Shown: in pieces, positions 44,704 through 56,240 of the stretch
How the letters are laid out: each line of letters starts with the position of its first letter
Numbering within the stretch: the first letter of the stretch is position 1
Program-made: the position numbers and the translations under genes
Notes under the pieces: generated by a model
The model's input: only the letters and a program-made list of their open reading frames with translations
Told to the model about the DNA's origin: nothing
The model's database searches: none
Origin: Bryoerythrophyllum caledonicum
Taxonomy: Eukaryota; Streptophyta; Bryopsida; Pottiales; Pottiaceae
Assembly (NCBI GenBank): GCA_963971425.1
Contig: OZ020518.1
Span: forward strand, 14,638,190-14,702,189
Length of the DNA stretch: 64,000 nt
Reading direction: 5' to 3'

Positions 44704-47700
44704 ATGGCTAGAAATAGGAAAATCAAGGAGAGTAAAAAGAGATATAATAAATTAAATAGGAAGAAGATAGATATCTATATAATTTCAAAGGTTTCAATTA
44801 GAGCAAGTATTATTAAAAATAGAATAACAAAAAAGGAGAGGATATGTAAGAAGGAAATAAAGGGTAAAGTAGAAAACCATGATCATAAGAAAACAAATAA
44901 TAAGAACATAACAATAAACAGTAGTACTAAAAATAGAATATGCTTCCTAAGAAATTACAAAATAAGGGATGGAAAATTAACCAAAATAGTAACGAGAAAT
45001 AATTATCATAAGAATCCAAATATTAAGAATATAGCAACAGGCAACAGAACTAAAAATAGAATATGCTTCCTAAAGGAATCCAAAATAGGGGATGGAAAAT
45101 TAACAAAATTAGTAATGGGAATTAATTATAATAAGAATACAAATATGAAGAACATAGCTATAAACAGCAGTACTAAAAATAGAATATGCTTCCAAAGAAA
45201 TTCAAATATAAGGGTCGGAAAATTCATAAAATTAGTAATGGGAATAAATTATAATAAGAATACAAATATGAAGAACATAGCTATAAACATCAGTACTAAA
45301 AATAGAATATGCTCCCAAAGAAATTCAAATTTAAGGGTCGTAAAATTCACCAAATTAGTAATGGGAATTAATTATAATAAGAATACAAATAGGAAGAACA
45401 TAGCTATAAACAGCAGTGCTAAAAATATAATATGCATCTTAAGAAATTTAAAAATCAGGGATGGAAAATTAACCAAACTTGTAATGAGAAATAAAATTTT
45501 CAGAGTAAAAATAAATAATAAAATAGTACAGACCAAAAATACGAATTGGAAAATAAATTACAGGGATAAAAGGAAAGTTAATAGTAATATTAATTTTGAT
45601 ATATATAAAGATGAGAAGAGTTTGCGAATAAAGAGTAGAAATTTGTTGAGATTATTTAGAATAATAAAAATAGAAGGGGGGATATATGTCACGCCGGCCG
45701 GTTGGGCGCCGAAGGAGCCAAAAATAGAATTACTAAAAATAGAAATTCTAATGATAGTAAGAATATATACGAATCTGATTAAAATAAATATCAATATAAT
45801 TTTTCCGTATACTGGTACGTATATGTATAAATATCTGTATAATGGTACGTATACAGATACGTACACTGTTGCGTATACAGATACGTACAGTGTTGCGTAT
45901 ACAGATACGTACACTGTTGCGTATACATATACGTACACTGTTGTGTATACTAATACAAATACTGATACTTATACTAATACAAATACTAATATCAATATTG
46001 GTACGTATACTAGTACAAATTATAACACGAATACTAACAAGGATACTGATACAAACACTGAGACAAAATCCGAGGCATATACTAATACGATCATACGAAT
46101 AAATACTAATATAAAAACAAATAAAAAAATATATACACACACAAAGACAACAACACACCATCAATGTAATACATACAAAGAAGAACGCCGGTCTCCAAAG
46201 AAGGCCGGCGGGAATCATAACACATACATATACATACACACACACAAAAACAAATACATACAATCAAAAAAACACCAAAGTCACATTCAAAAACAAAAAA
46301 TTCTAAAACAAAACAAAAAACCCATCTACTACAAACTTCTAATATTAATTGGAGGAGACATGGAGACTAACCCAAGACCCATGCCGAACATATTAAAAAG
46401 ACACCCCACTTCGCACAAAAAGAATGCCAAAACATATTTCATACCAAATACTAATACAAACACCAAAACAAACAATTGTACAAACCACAAAGTATATAAT
46501 AACACCGCACATGAAAAAAAGGACTTAAAAACCACTTTAAAAACCAACATAAACCCACATACAAGTAGTCTTAAACATAATAGTTACATATACACACGGA
46601 CAAAAACAACCAAGATAAAATACAACCAATCATACATACATCCATACACCACTAAAACAAAAACAACCACCAAAAACACATGGACAAAAAATAAACTAAA
46701 GACAAAAACAACTACACCTACTATAAAAATAAATAAACCCACAACTCACACACAAAATACAAACATCCACCTACCCCCAAACCAACAAGCCATTAATAAC
46801 ACAACAAAGCCTTTAAAATACACCACTAAATATATATACCACAAACTTCTACTACTCCTAGGAGGAGACATTGAAACCAACCCGAGACCCATGCCCAATG
46901 TACTAAAAAGACATCCTACATCACATAAGAAAAATGCCAAAATCTACTTTATACCTAATACCATAAAACTCCAACCAGAATATGAACACATTGCAAAACC
47001 CTTCGCACCATTTCTAAAAAACACACACACATTACACCACATACACAACACTTCCCACCCAAACATTGCCCAATACATACAACAAAAAAATACGCATCCA
47101 CCACCCCACATCTTATATGCACTAATAATCACTACTCATCCAAGCATAGATGAATGTAACCAACTTCTAAATCCACAAAATTTGAACACAATTACATGGA
47201 CTAATACACTCCTACAAACCTTATTAACCTTACAAAACCCACCAGAACGACACATTTACACTCCACACCCCTATACTGAATTCCTAGTAGACAACCAAAA
47301 TATTATAAACCATGAGAACTCAATACATAAAAGACTATACGACTTCTTACATAGTCAAGACATACCACCCTCAAATGATATAATAAAACTAAAATTCCCT
47401 TACCTCCCTAACAACCTCATAAATGAATCACTAAAATGCCTAGACCCTATACCAGAATACACCCACCCACCCCCACCTCTTCCCTACATCCCTCCTCAAA
47501 ATCAAAACATTAGACCAAATCAAGAAAATACATACATAATCACATGGAATGCCTCCTCACTAAACACTGCCCTTCCTAGCTTACAAACTTTAGCCACAAA
47601 CACAGACACACCACCGGCCCTCATAGTTATACAAGAAACAAAACTAACCGCCACAAAATCTACAAAATATATACAAAATATATTTCAAAACTATAAACTC

Positions 47701-50700
47701 ATCTTTAACAACACACATGCACTTACAAGATGCATGCAACAAAGGAGACCATACACACCGGGCCGCGGTGGCCTCCTTACATTAATACACAAAAAATATA
47801 CATTCCCCGGCAACATTATCAAAATCCCTACCCCAATGCACATATCACCATACATTCAAATAATTAAAATCACTAATCACCCACTACAACCGTGGTTAAT
47901 CTTTCACATGTATATGCCATCCCATCCCGAAGATACTAGATTTCTCTTAGATATACAAAACACTATTACAACCCATATTAATAATCATCCCAATCATACA
48001 TACCTATTATGTGGAGACTTCAATAGAGACATAGCGCTAATTGGCCGCCAAAATGGAAACCACCACACCCCCCTTCAAAACATTGATTACCAATGGTGCC
48101 GCTTCACAGAAAACTTAAACTTCACTTACATCAATACCGATACACAATTCTCTAGACAAGGTGGCTACAATTATAGTGATTGGAGTCTAATAGATGGTTT
48201 CTATATAAATACAAACAACAATACACAATACACCGCCACAACAAACAAAGATATTATTCTCAATTCAAACCACTCACCCGTACAACTACACATCCCAAAT
48301 AACACACTAATTAGTAGAACTCCTACAATCCCAAACAAAGACACTATACGCATACTCAACCCCATCCCAAAAACCAACATAGAAAAATTCAACACAAAAT
48401 TCTTCGAAGAAAACTCCGTACAAATAGACTCCCTCATAAACACTCTTGAAAACAATAGCCAATTAACACAAGCACAATGACAAGAAGCATGCCACTCTCT
48501 AGACAAACTCATCAATAAAATCTCTGATACACTAGAACAAACTTGTAGAGCACACCCAATACCCCAAATGACAAACAGAACCTCTCAACAAGGCGGGTAT
48601 CTACCCTGCAAACTTTCTAAAACTTGGAAACAACACTTAACCACATACCATACCATACGTAAAACCATTAGAATTGTAAAAAACAACCCTCAATGGCGTA
48701 ACCACCCCATACACAACGAACTACTAACCATACAACACATCCAAATCCCTACCCCGCCGCCTCCGGACCTTCCCCACGATACATGGATAAATGATATCGC
48801 GATAATTGCAAAAAATGCCAACATACAAGCCCGAAAAATAATCACAAAATACACAAAAGAAAACATTAAAAAAGCCATCTCAAAATACAGACAACTATAC
48901 GAAATCAGCCCCAAAAAAATTAACAAAAAAGTCTTTAAAAACCTTGAATCCCCACCAATGGATTGTATCAAAGATCAATATAATAATATTTTAACTAGCC
49001 CCGAAGACATTGCGAATGAAATATTTAACCAACAAACAAAAACCAATAGACCAACAGTACCAACATGTAATTACCAGCCACAACATACAATAGAATGCAC
49101 ATGTGCAATACGCCAATACCCTTGGCACGACCTGGACGGATATACCCTTGACAAACGGGGCGAACCAGAAATTCCACTTCATAAATACCTCAACAGAGCC
49201 ACATACGACACATGCCTTCAAAATCTTGGAAATAATAAAGCCCCAGGCCCAGACCGCATACCAAACTCAATACTAAAAAACATGCCTCCAAGATTTCACA
49301 AGCTATTATTTCTGTTCTTCTCCCACTGCTATAAACAAAAACAGATACCAAACTCATGGAAATTAAGTACAACAATTCTACTATACAAAAATGGCGACCC
49401 GTCCATACTACCCAACCATAGACCAATTGCACTAGCTAACACAATATACAAACTCTTTACCAGTACACTCACCTCCATACTATCCTCATACGGCGAAAAA
49501 TTCAAAATCCTACATGATAGTCAAGAAGGATTTAGAGCAGAGAGAAGTACCGCACGACAAATACAAACTATAATAGCCGCACTAGAAGACGCAAAATTTA
49601 CTAACCAAGATATATACATACTATACGTGGACTTCAAAAATGCCTTTGGCCCAATTGACCATGCCCGACTTCTAGCAATAATGATGGACCTTGGTTACCC
49701 AAAAGATGCAACTACACTTGTTAGAAACATCTATTCTAAATCATCTACATGTTATACCGGTGAACACTTTGGGAAAACAAAACCTATATCCATCCAAAGA
49801 GGAACTATACAAGGGGATACCCTCAGCCCATACCTATTCATTATATTTCTAGAACCACTACTCAGATGGCTAGAAAGAGGAAATTACGGATACACTTTTG
49901 GCACATCACAAGTCATAATAAACTCTGCCGCATACGCGGATGACCTAGCCACCATAACTAACAAAATCAAATCAATCCAAATACAACTAAAAAAAATTGA
50001 TAGATATTGTAAATGGGCCGGTATGGACGTAGGTGTCCCAAAATGTGCTGCTACCGGTTGCCCAAACAAATCCAAATTGAATCCTACCACTTTCAAAGCC
50101 CTAATGCAAGCCTCGAACATCAATTACCGCAATCAACCGATCCCCATACTACACCAAAATGAACCTTACATATGCTTAGGCACAAACCTAGTTCCCTCAC
50201 TAAAATGGAAAATCCAAATCCACACCACAACGACAAAACTCATCAAACAATGCAAAAAATTAACAACATGCCCAGCCACCATGAAACAAAAAATAAAAAT
50301 GGTTGATACCGTACTACGCCCAGGTGTGGCATACAGTTTCTACGGAGTACCATACTCTATGCCAGCCATCAAAAAACTTGATCAAAAAATAATAGCCATA
50401 CAAAAAACCATATGTGGATTATCAAAATGTATGTCAAACGCAATAATCCAACTACCACATAACCTATTTGGACTTGAAGCTTTCTCCCTTAAAAACGCAT
50501 ACCTCCGATGTATAGGCGAACAACTGCAAAATGCTCTAAACGATAAAGGAAGACTTGGGAAAATATATAATGGATTAACTCACTATGTCCTTGCCCAATA
50601 TGGTGGCGCTGAAAACATACCGAGAATCAAAAAAAGTGACTGCATAAGATCACCAATAACACGAACATTCTTCTTATTAAAACATATAGCTAAAGCCCAC

Positions 50701-53700
50701 CTTAAAAGTACGCTCCCGAACTTCCTCACTAATCCTACAACACTAGAAATACTATGGCGCCAAGAAACATTAAATCATAACACACTCAATGCCCAACTCT
50801 CCCAAAAGCTTCTACAAAAACTCCTCTCAAAAAATATTTTTGAACTAAATCAAATTACCTTACCCAACGGTACACACATCATGAACAATGAGGACTTCAA
50901 AACCTACCACTTCACCCCATCTAAACTAATAAAGAGTGCCCTAAGTGTTGCTAAACAACTATTTTGCCACAAAACATGCCCCACTATATGTCATACTCCT
51001 TGCAACATACACCCATACTCCCATACACTTAAAGATCCATTCATCACCCTCAACAATAACATCATCCCAAGAAATATTCCCACACCAACCAATCCCCCTA
51101 ACCTTCCACATACATACCACCCCCACCCCCCAACATACATCCCCAAAAACCCTACCACATACCCCATTAATAATATCATAAACCATAAACATATCCAACA
51201 CACAGACACAAATAACATACAAAATACCTACACAAAATATCTATGCCAATGGCAACACAATGATAATACATACAATAAATGGCTCCCCCAAAGAGACCTT
51301 TTTCCACGGCATGACACCAATACCTCCACACATAACACTGAAAAATTAAAACAATACTACCAAAAGATCCAAAACAAAATATACTCAGATATCATCCTTG
51401 CCCACCATCCACAAGAACAATCCTCAGACTCAAGGTCCGTAACGCCACCCATAATTATCCCACTCTTAAACATCTACACAACAGAATGCAACCCCGAAAA
51501 TGATATCCTTACATCCTCAAACACAATTCAAATAGATAACAATCAAGCACATCTATACGAAGAAAACGGCCGACATTTACACACCATACCCATTACCCGG
51601 CTCCAATGGTTATGGAACCAATATCATACAAAATTACAAACTCCTACAAACATTGAACCAACAACCCAACCCTTTGAAACCGAACTAATATGGCTTTACC
51701 AAAGATATAAATATCGAATACCAAAAACTGATCCCCTCAAAAATGCGCAATACACAATACCCACCCCCATTTTAGACTCACTAATATCATCCTTTAACAT
51801 CGAACACTCATACTTTTCCTCCCCGATCACATGTCCTACCAAACTAAATAAATTCTACTCACCGTACGAATGAGACAAAATATTTGGATCCCTAGGCAAG
51901 GCTTTTGAACACAAATGGATCGGAAATGGAATAGCTCACCCCCACAACGAGAAAGACATAGAACAAGCCATACATTGGGCTAGACTTGCCGCCAAACACG
52001 ATCCAAATAACACAAAAACAATCATCGTCACACCGAACAACAATTGGTACCAAAACAACAACCAACATTCAAACCCATTCCCAGATTCCCACATCATTGC
52101 ATTATTCGAAGCAGACACAATACCATACGAAGAACCTAATATTCCACCCGAGCTAAAAAAACCCCGAATAGAGCCATCTACATTACAAATAGTATGCATC
52201 CATCACCAAAATCAAACCCTTGGCTCCCTAGAACAACTTGCTGAACTTACCTTCATAACAAACAGGCTAGACATACACCAACTATATACAAAACAGGCCC
52301 AACCAACACCCATACAAACCCTTGTAAACAAAAGTAAAAGCTGGTCAAAGCTAAACTACGTCAACAATACATTAAACTACTACGTCACACCTCCCCCTCT
52401 CCCAAACTACCCAACTCATACCAGACCAAAATTTAACCCCGCACACAGTTATTACACCGACGGCTCCTTTAAACCACCAGAACAAGTTAGCCCGGGCTCT
52501 TGGCGCAGAGAAAAAGCTGGCTATGGCATATATAATTCTACCAAAGAAATTAAACTAGCCAAAAGACTCCATGGACTACAAAATATCCTCAGAGCAGAAC
52601 TCATGGCCATTCACAAAACACTACAAATCATCACAACAAAATACAAAAATGAACCTGCACATATATTCACCGATTGTATAAATGCACTCTACCTACTAAA
52701 CACTCAAATAACACACCCAACCCTTCACAACAGTCACCCCGACCAAACCATACTAACATCAATGGTACAAATGTTACAAAAACGTACACAAATTACAACC
52801 CTTCACAAAGTCAGAGCCCATGCCAGCATTGATGGCAACGAACAAGCAGACAATTTTGCAAAAGAAGGCCGAGAAAAAACACACAAAAACGCCAAAGACC
52901 CTTACGAACATGCTCATGCCACCCCATACTACTTTCAAAAAGAAGATTGGCCTTCCAAAGAAGATACCCCCGACAAAGGCCCAATTAGATTTCTGGGCAA
53001 ATATCTCAAAAAATAAGACCTCTACAACAACTTGGATACAATCTCAGAAAATATTCCTAACATAGAAAAATGGACTAACAATAACGACATAGACAATGAA
53101 CTCTCTACAAACTTTTGGAAAAACTCCATCATCTCAGACTCACAAATAACGTGCCTCATCAAATTCCGTACGGGTCAGTACATGGGAAACGCTCGCAAAC
53201 AACTCTTCTTTGGAATAGAAAGATTCCCATCCATAACATGCCCCATATGCCCCTCAACGGACCCCGACACATGGCTTCATGTGCTACTCAAATGCCAAAA
53301 CCACCACATACATTCTCTAATTGTTAAAAGACATAACAAAGCGGTATGGGAAGTCCGAAAACTAATCACCTCCTACAATAAATCGAGATGTTTCATACTT
53401 ATGAACGCCGACACTTTTAATAGCAATCCACAAGAAAACACGGTCCCCCCATGGCTACTTCCATGCTCATGTATGACCCAAAGATGTCATTGCAACGCTA
53501 GGCTCAAACCGGACATTCTTTGTGTCAAAGGTTTACCATACAATGACCCACCACCCAAGAACATCAACCAAGACTACACCATTCAATTCATCGAACTTAC
53601 ATATTGCAACGATAGATTCTCCCCGGAAACAATACAAAACAAAATAGATAAATACCAACCCCTCATAGACGACATCATTGCCCTCCGCTGGAATGTGGAC

Positions 53701-53913
53701 CCCCTTATTGTTATCACATCCGGCGCTCGTGCCACCACCTTTATCCCATCTATGAAAACTCTCGAAGATACCTTCAAGATACCCATTGATACAATTAAAA
53801 CTACCTTTAAAAATATCAACACCATCGCTATTCAACATGCCATGTTTGTTTTACTGCATAAACGCAAAATCGAAAACAACCAAGTCCTCTCTGATAGGCA
53901 AGACCCCCCTTAG
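44704..53913 (+). CDS. LINE copy 2 ORF2 polyprotein with three stops
   Basis: One frame of about 3,069 codons. Residues 1-530: basic spacer with a 40-residue tandem repeat and an N/T-rich tract. Two 2A-like modules (46.33 and 46.84 kb). AP endonuclease about 47.5-48.3 kb (TWNASSLN, IQETKLTA, LLCGDFNRDIA, LNSNHSPV). Reverse transcriptase about 49.1-50.2 kb (YVDFKNAFG, RGTIQGDTLSPYLF, YADDLAT). RNase H about 52.4-52.9 kb (YYTDGSF, RAELMAI, IFTDCINA, RAHASIDGNEQAD). Zinc knuckle CPIC-x9-H-x4-C at about 53.24 kb. C-terminal PD-(D/E)XK-like domain about 53.46-53.76 kb (KPDILCVKG, IELTYCND, KYQPLIDDI). Stops at 48478 (TGG to TGA), 51871 (CGA to TGA) and 53014 (CAA to TAA), judged against copy 1. 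This enzyme set would nick the target and copy the RNA there. Confidence 0.92.
44900..45500 (+). repeat. About 120-bp tandem repeat inside ORF2 (40 residues, 5 copies)
   Basis: Each unit encodes a variant of NKNTNMKNIAINSS followed by TKNRICFQRNS and GKLTKLVMG. Units start near 44900, 45020, 45140, 45260 and 45380. All keep the reading frame. This block has no counterpart in copy 1. Confidence 0.85.
46184..46215 (-). other. Antisense copy of the LINE 3' hairpin inside ORF2
   Basis: AAGAAGAACGCCGGTCTCC, a short loop and GGCCGGCGGGAA read as the reverse complement of the LINE 3' end (ending CGGC then ATTCTTCTTC). It is one of two GC-rich islands in an otherwise AT-rich spacer; the other is at 45690-45715. 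Confidence 0.6.
46327..46392 (+). other. 2A-like module 1, NPRP variant
   Basis: Encodes YYKLLILIGGDMETNPRP then MPN. The Gly of NPGP is Arg (codon AGA), which should abolish skipping. Confidence 0.8.
46838..46903 (+). other. 2A-like module 2, NPRP variant
   Basis: Encodes YHKLLLLLGGDIETNPRP then MPN, 511 bases after module 1. It is the one directly upstream of the endonuclease and equivalent to the copy 1 site. Codon AGA replaces GGA. Confidence 0.8.
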
Positions 53914-54124
53914 GAACTTCGCCACTCTGTCTCTTCCTAATTGGCTGCCTGTTTTGGTTTTGCTTTTTGTTGTTTAGTTAGTTTGGTCGTGGTTGGTCGT
54001 TGTTGGTTGGTATCTGGCTACTCGTTACATAGTGTCTACCCTCGAAAGGGGGAAGTAGTTCCAGTTCGCTAATTCCTTGTCCGGTGGGCATGGTCTTAGC
54101 AATGGAACGAACAGACACTTTATT

Positions 54125-54163
54125 CACGCCGGTTCCCTTCGGAAACCGGCATTCTTCTTCTTT
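54125..54163 (+). other. LINE copy 2 3'-terminal hairpin and tail
   Basis: CACGCCGGTTCCC, a TTCG loop and GGAAACCGGCATTC, then TTC triplets. Corresponds to the copy 1 end. Confidence 0.75.
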
Positions 54164-54231
54164 TTCACTGTACGGTTGACCGCGCGATTGATCCCTGCGT
54201 GGTTCACTGCATGGATTATGATTTTAGTAGT
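54164..54231 (-). mobile_element. Helitron-like short repeat, copy 5, right part
   Basis: Starts with the LINE target duplication TTCACTGTACGG and ends GATTATGATTTTAGTAGT. Continues 38999-39149. Confidence 0.55.
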
Positions 54232-54943
54232 ATGATAGCTAAGACTTAAACAAGCATGGTTGTAACATAGAAATCACAACTGCCACAACATTAGACAAAT
54301 GTCTTTTTGTTTACCCAACCACATCCTCATCATGCATACCAAGTTATTTAGTTTTATTATGGAAGTAGATAATTTCTTCTACATTATCAACTCATGTAAT
54401 ATAAATTATATAACATCAAGCATATATCTTGGCATCATTGTGGATCTTGCATCTTATAACAAACTTTTGAATATGCACAATCATATCTATTGAAGACCCT
54501 CATATATTCCACTTCCTCTTTATTAAGGGTCCTTATGTGATCACACATGGGTCCCTCACAACAATACTCTCATTGTCTAAGAAATAAAGAATAATCTAAA
54601 CACCAAATATAGGATTGAAGAATGGTATAGAAAATAAAAAGCACCTCCAAATTTTTAAAATAGGGGGACACATCAAAGTAACCTTAAGCAGTGGATATTG
54701 AATGAATAGCATAGGTCCATTAGAGCTTCGAATATAGATGACTAATTTAGTAACGGAGAAAGAAAAGTCTATAAGCAGAGAAATAAAATCAATAAATTTA
54801 TCAACATACAAATACATGGTCAATTTCATCACTTTGCCAACTACGATACTACAACTTATCATTCATTACAGATACAAGCACCAAATACATTCAATACAAA
54901 TACCTTGAAGACTCAAAGTATAAGCACCCATTTCGAATTCCCA

Positions 54944-55873
54944 CTAAATCTTTTTTGGTTCTACAACCAAACCTTGTTGCAACAACTTCTCTTCATACTT
55001 TCTATATCTCTCCTTTTCAAACTCTTGATTATCTAATTGCATTTCCCTGACAAAAGCTGAATTCCTTGATAGAATTCCTATTATCTCTGGAAATAAAGGT
55101 CTCTTTGAACAATCCACATCCCAACATCTAATCAGTAACTCCTTCACCCAACAATCCACATATTCTGGAATTCTCGGTCTTTCCCCGCAAAGCACTAGAT
55201 CATAATCATTTCGAGGATGACCTTCGAAAGGAAGATTTCCTGTCAAGACCTCATAGCATGTCATGCCATAGCTGTACACGTCTGCTTCTTTTGAGAACAC
55301 CTCTATATTCTTGCTTGCAACCTTATTCTTCAAAGCTTGTACTATCTCCGGTGCCATGAAGAACCTAGTTCCAACAACTCCAATGGAGCACTCAAAGTCC
55401 GCCACATAATATGCTGGTAAAAATCCAACCTTAGAATCACGAATAAGCACATTTGATGCTTTGAGGTCCCTGTGAAGAATGTTATGGTTGTGCAACCCAT
55501 CCATCCCCAGTGCAATATGAAACATGATTATTTCAGCTTCATCTTTTGAAAATGGTCCATGGTCGTTTCCAATGTCCATCTTTGCACGATCAATCCGACT
55601 GCGCAAATCTTCATGTTCTTTCTTCATTACAAAGGAAAACCTTCCATCTTGTAATAATGTTCCCAAATGTACTTCACATTGCAATCCCATTTGTGTGGCC
55701 TGCTCCAAGCTCTCACTGTCCTCACATCTGCCATGGGCATGATCGCAGCTACTTCGGCCCTCAACTCCTGAAGCCGGAGCAGCCGTCTCATCGTGCCCGG
55801 ACTCCATCGAGCCACCCCTCGAAACAAGGGAAACATCATTCAAGTGGCGGATGCATGCGCATGTGTTCCCCAT
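54944..55873 (-). CDS. Protein kinase paralogue lacking the N-lobe
   Basis: Encodes about 309 residues from MGNTCACIRH, the same acylation-type start as the intact paralogue. After about 75 residues the sequence jumps to LQCEVHLGTLLQDGRF. The segment corresponding to the glycine loop and the ATP-binding Lys (about 140 residues) is missing without loss of frame. The C-lobe is complete: HRDLKASNVLI, VADFECSIGVVGT, MAPEI, DVYSYGMTCYEV, and RPLFPEI near the end. Without the Lys it cannot be an ordinary active kinase. It may be a membrane-tethered pseudokinase or a dying duplicate. A Met 18 codons upstream (55927) is also open, but MGNTC is preferred because Gly2/Cys5 fit N-myristoylation and palmitoylation. 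Confidence 0.8.
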   Translation of the reverse strand: MGNTCACIRHLNDVSLVSRGGSMESGHDETAAPASGVEGRSSCDHAHGRCEDSESLEQATQMGLQCEVHLGTLLQDGRFSFVMKKEHEDLRSRIDRAKMDIGNDHGPFSKDEAEIIMFHIALGMDGLHNHNILHRDLKASNVLIRDSKVGFLPAYYVADFECSIGVVGTRFFMAPEIVQALKNKVASKNIEVFSKEADVYSYGMTCYEVLTGNLPFEGHPRNDYDLVLCGERPRIPEYVDCWVKELLIRCWDVDCSKRPLFPEIIGILSRNSAFVREMQLDNQEFEKERYRKYEEKLLQQGLVVEPKKI

Positions 55874-55929
55874 CACTCCCAAGCCCAAATGCAACCCTTC
55901 TGCAACCCCAACCTCAAACCGATGCACGT

Positions 55930-56240
55930 TACCACGACCTGCACACAGAAACGATTCTCAATCTAAGGCCGCAAACGATGGCCAAACCACAAACACCTCC
56001 CCATCCCAGCCAAACAGCGACCAGGGTTTCAGCATCCATCAGCAAGAGATCCGCAACAGAAGACGATGCACGACAGAGAAGAACCAGCGTACCTCACTCG
56101 CCACCAGATGCACATGCAGCGTCCTGACCTCAAGAACAAGTTGACAGCAACGCCGGCGATGGAAGAGCACCAGTCCAGGGGAAGCGCGAACCGTGAGTCG
56201 AAGAAGGCGAAGTGAGGGTTTGGAGAGCTCATACTGGACA
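55930..56240 (-). promoter_or_regulatory. Kinase A 5' leader with likely intron
   Basis: On the minus strand a donor GAGTGAG|GTACGC near 56096 and an acceptor GTGTGCAG|GTCGTGG near 55945 frame a leader intron. The same arrangement lies at about 62107-62237 upstream of kinase B. Upstream sequence is GC-rich. No TATA box is obvious. Confidence 0.45.

Larger units (their letters stand above)
39150..54163 (+). mobile_element. LINE (non-LTR retrotransposon), copy 2, 15.0 kb
   Basis: Flanked by perfect 12-bp duplications TTCACTGTACGG (39138-39149 and 54164-54175). Same leader, ORF1, ORF2 and 3' hairpin as copy 1, but about 2.4 kb longer. The extra length comes mainly from expanded repeats and duplicated modules between ORF1 and the endonuclease. 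Three stops interrupt ORF2 and no frameshift is seen there. Confidence 0.95.
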
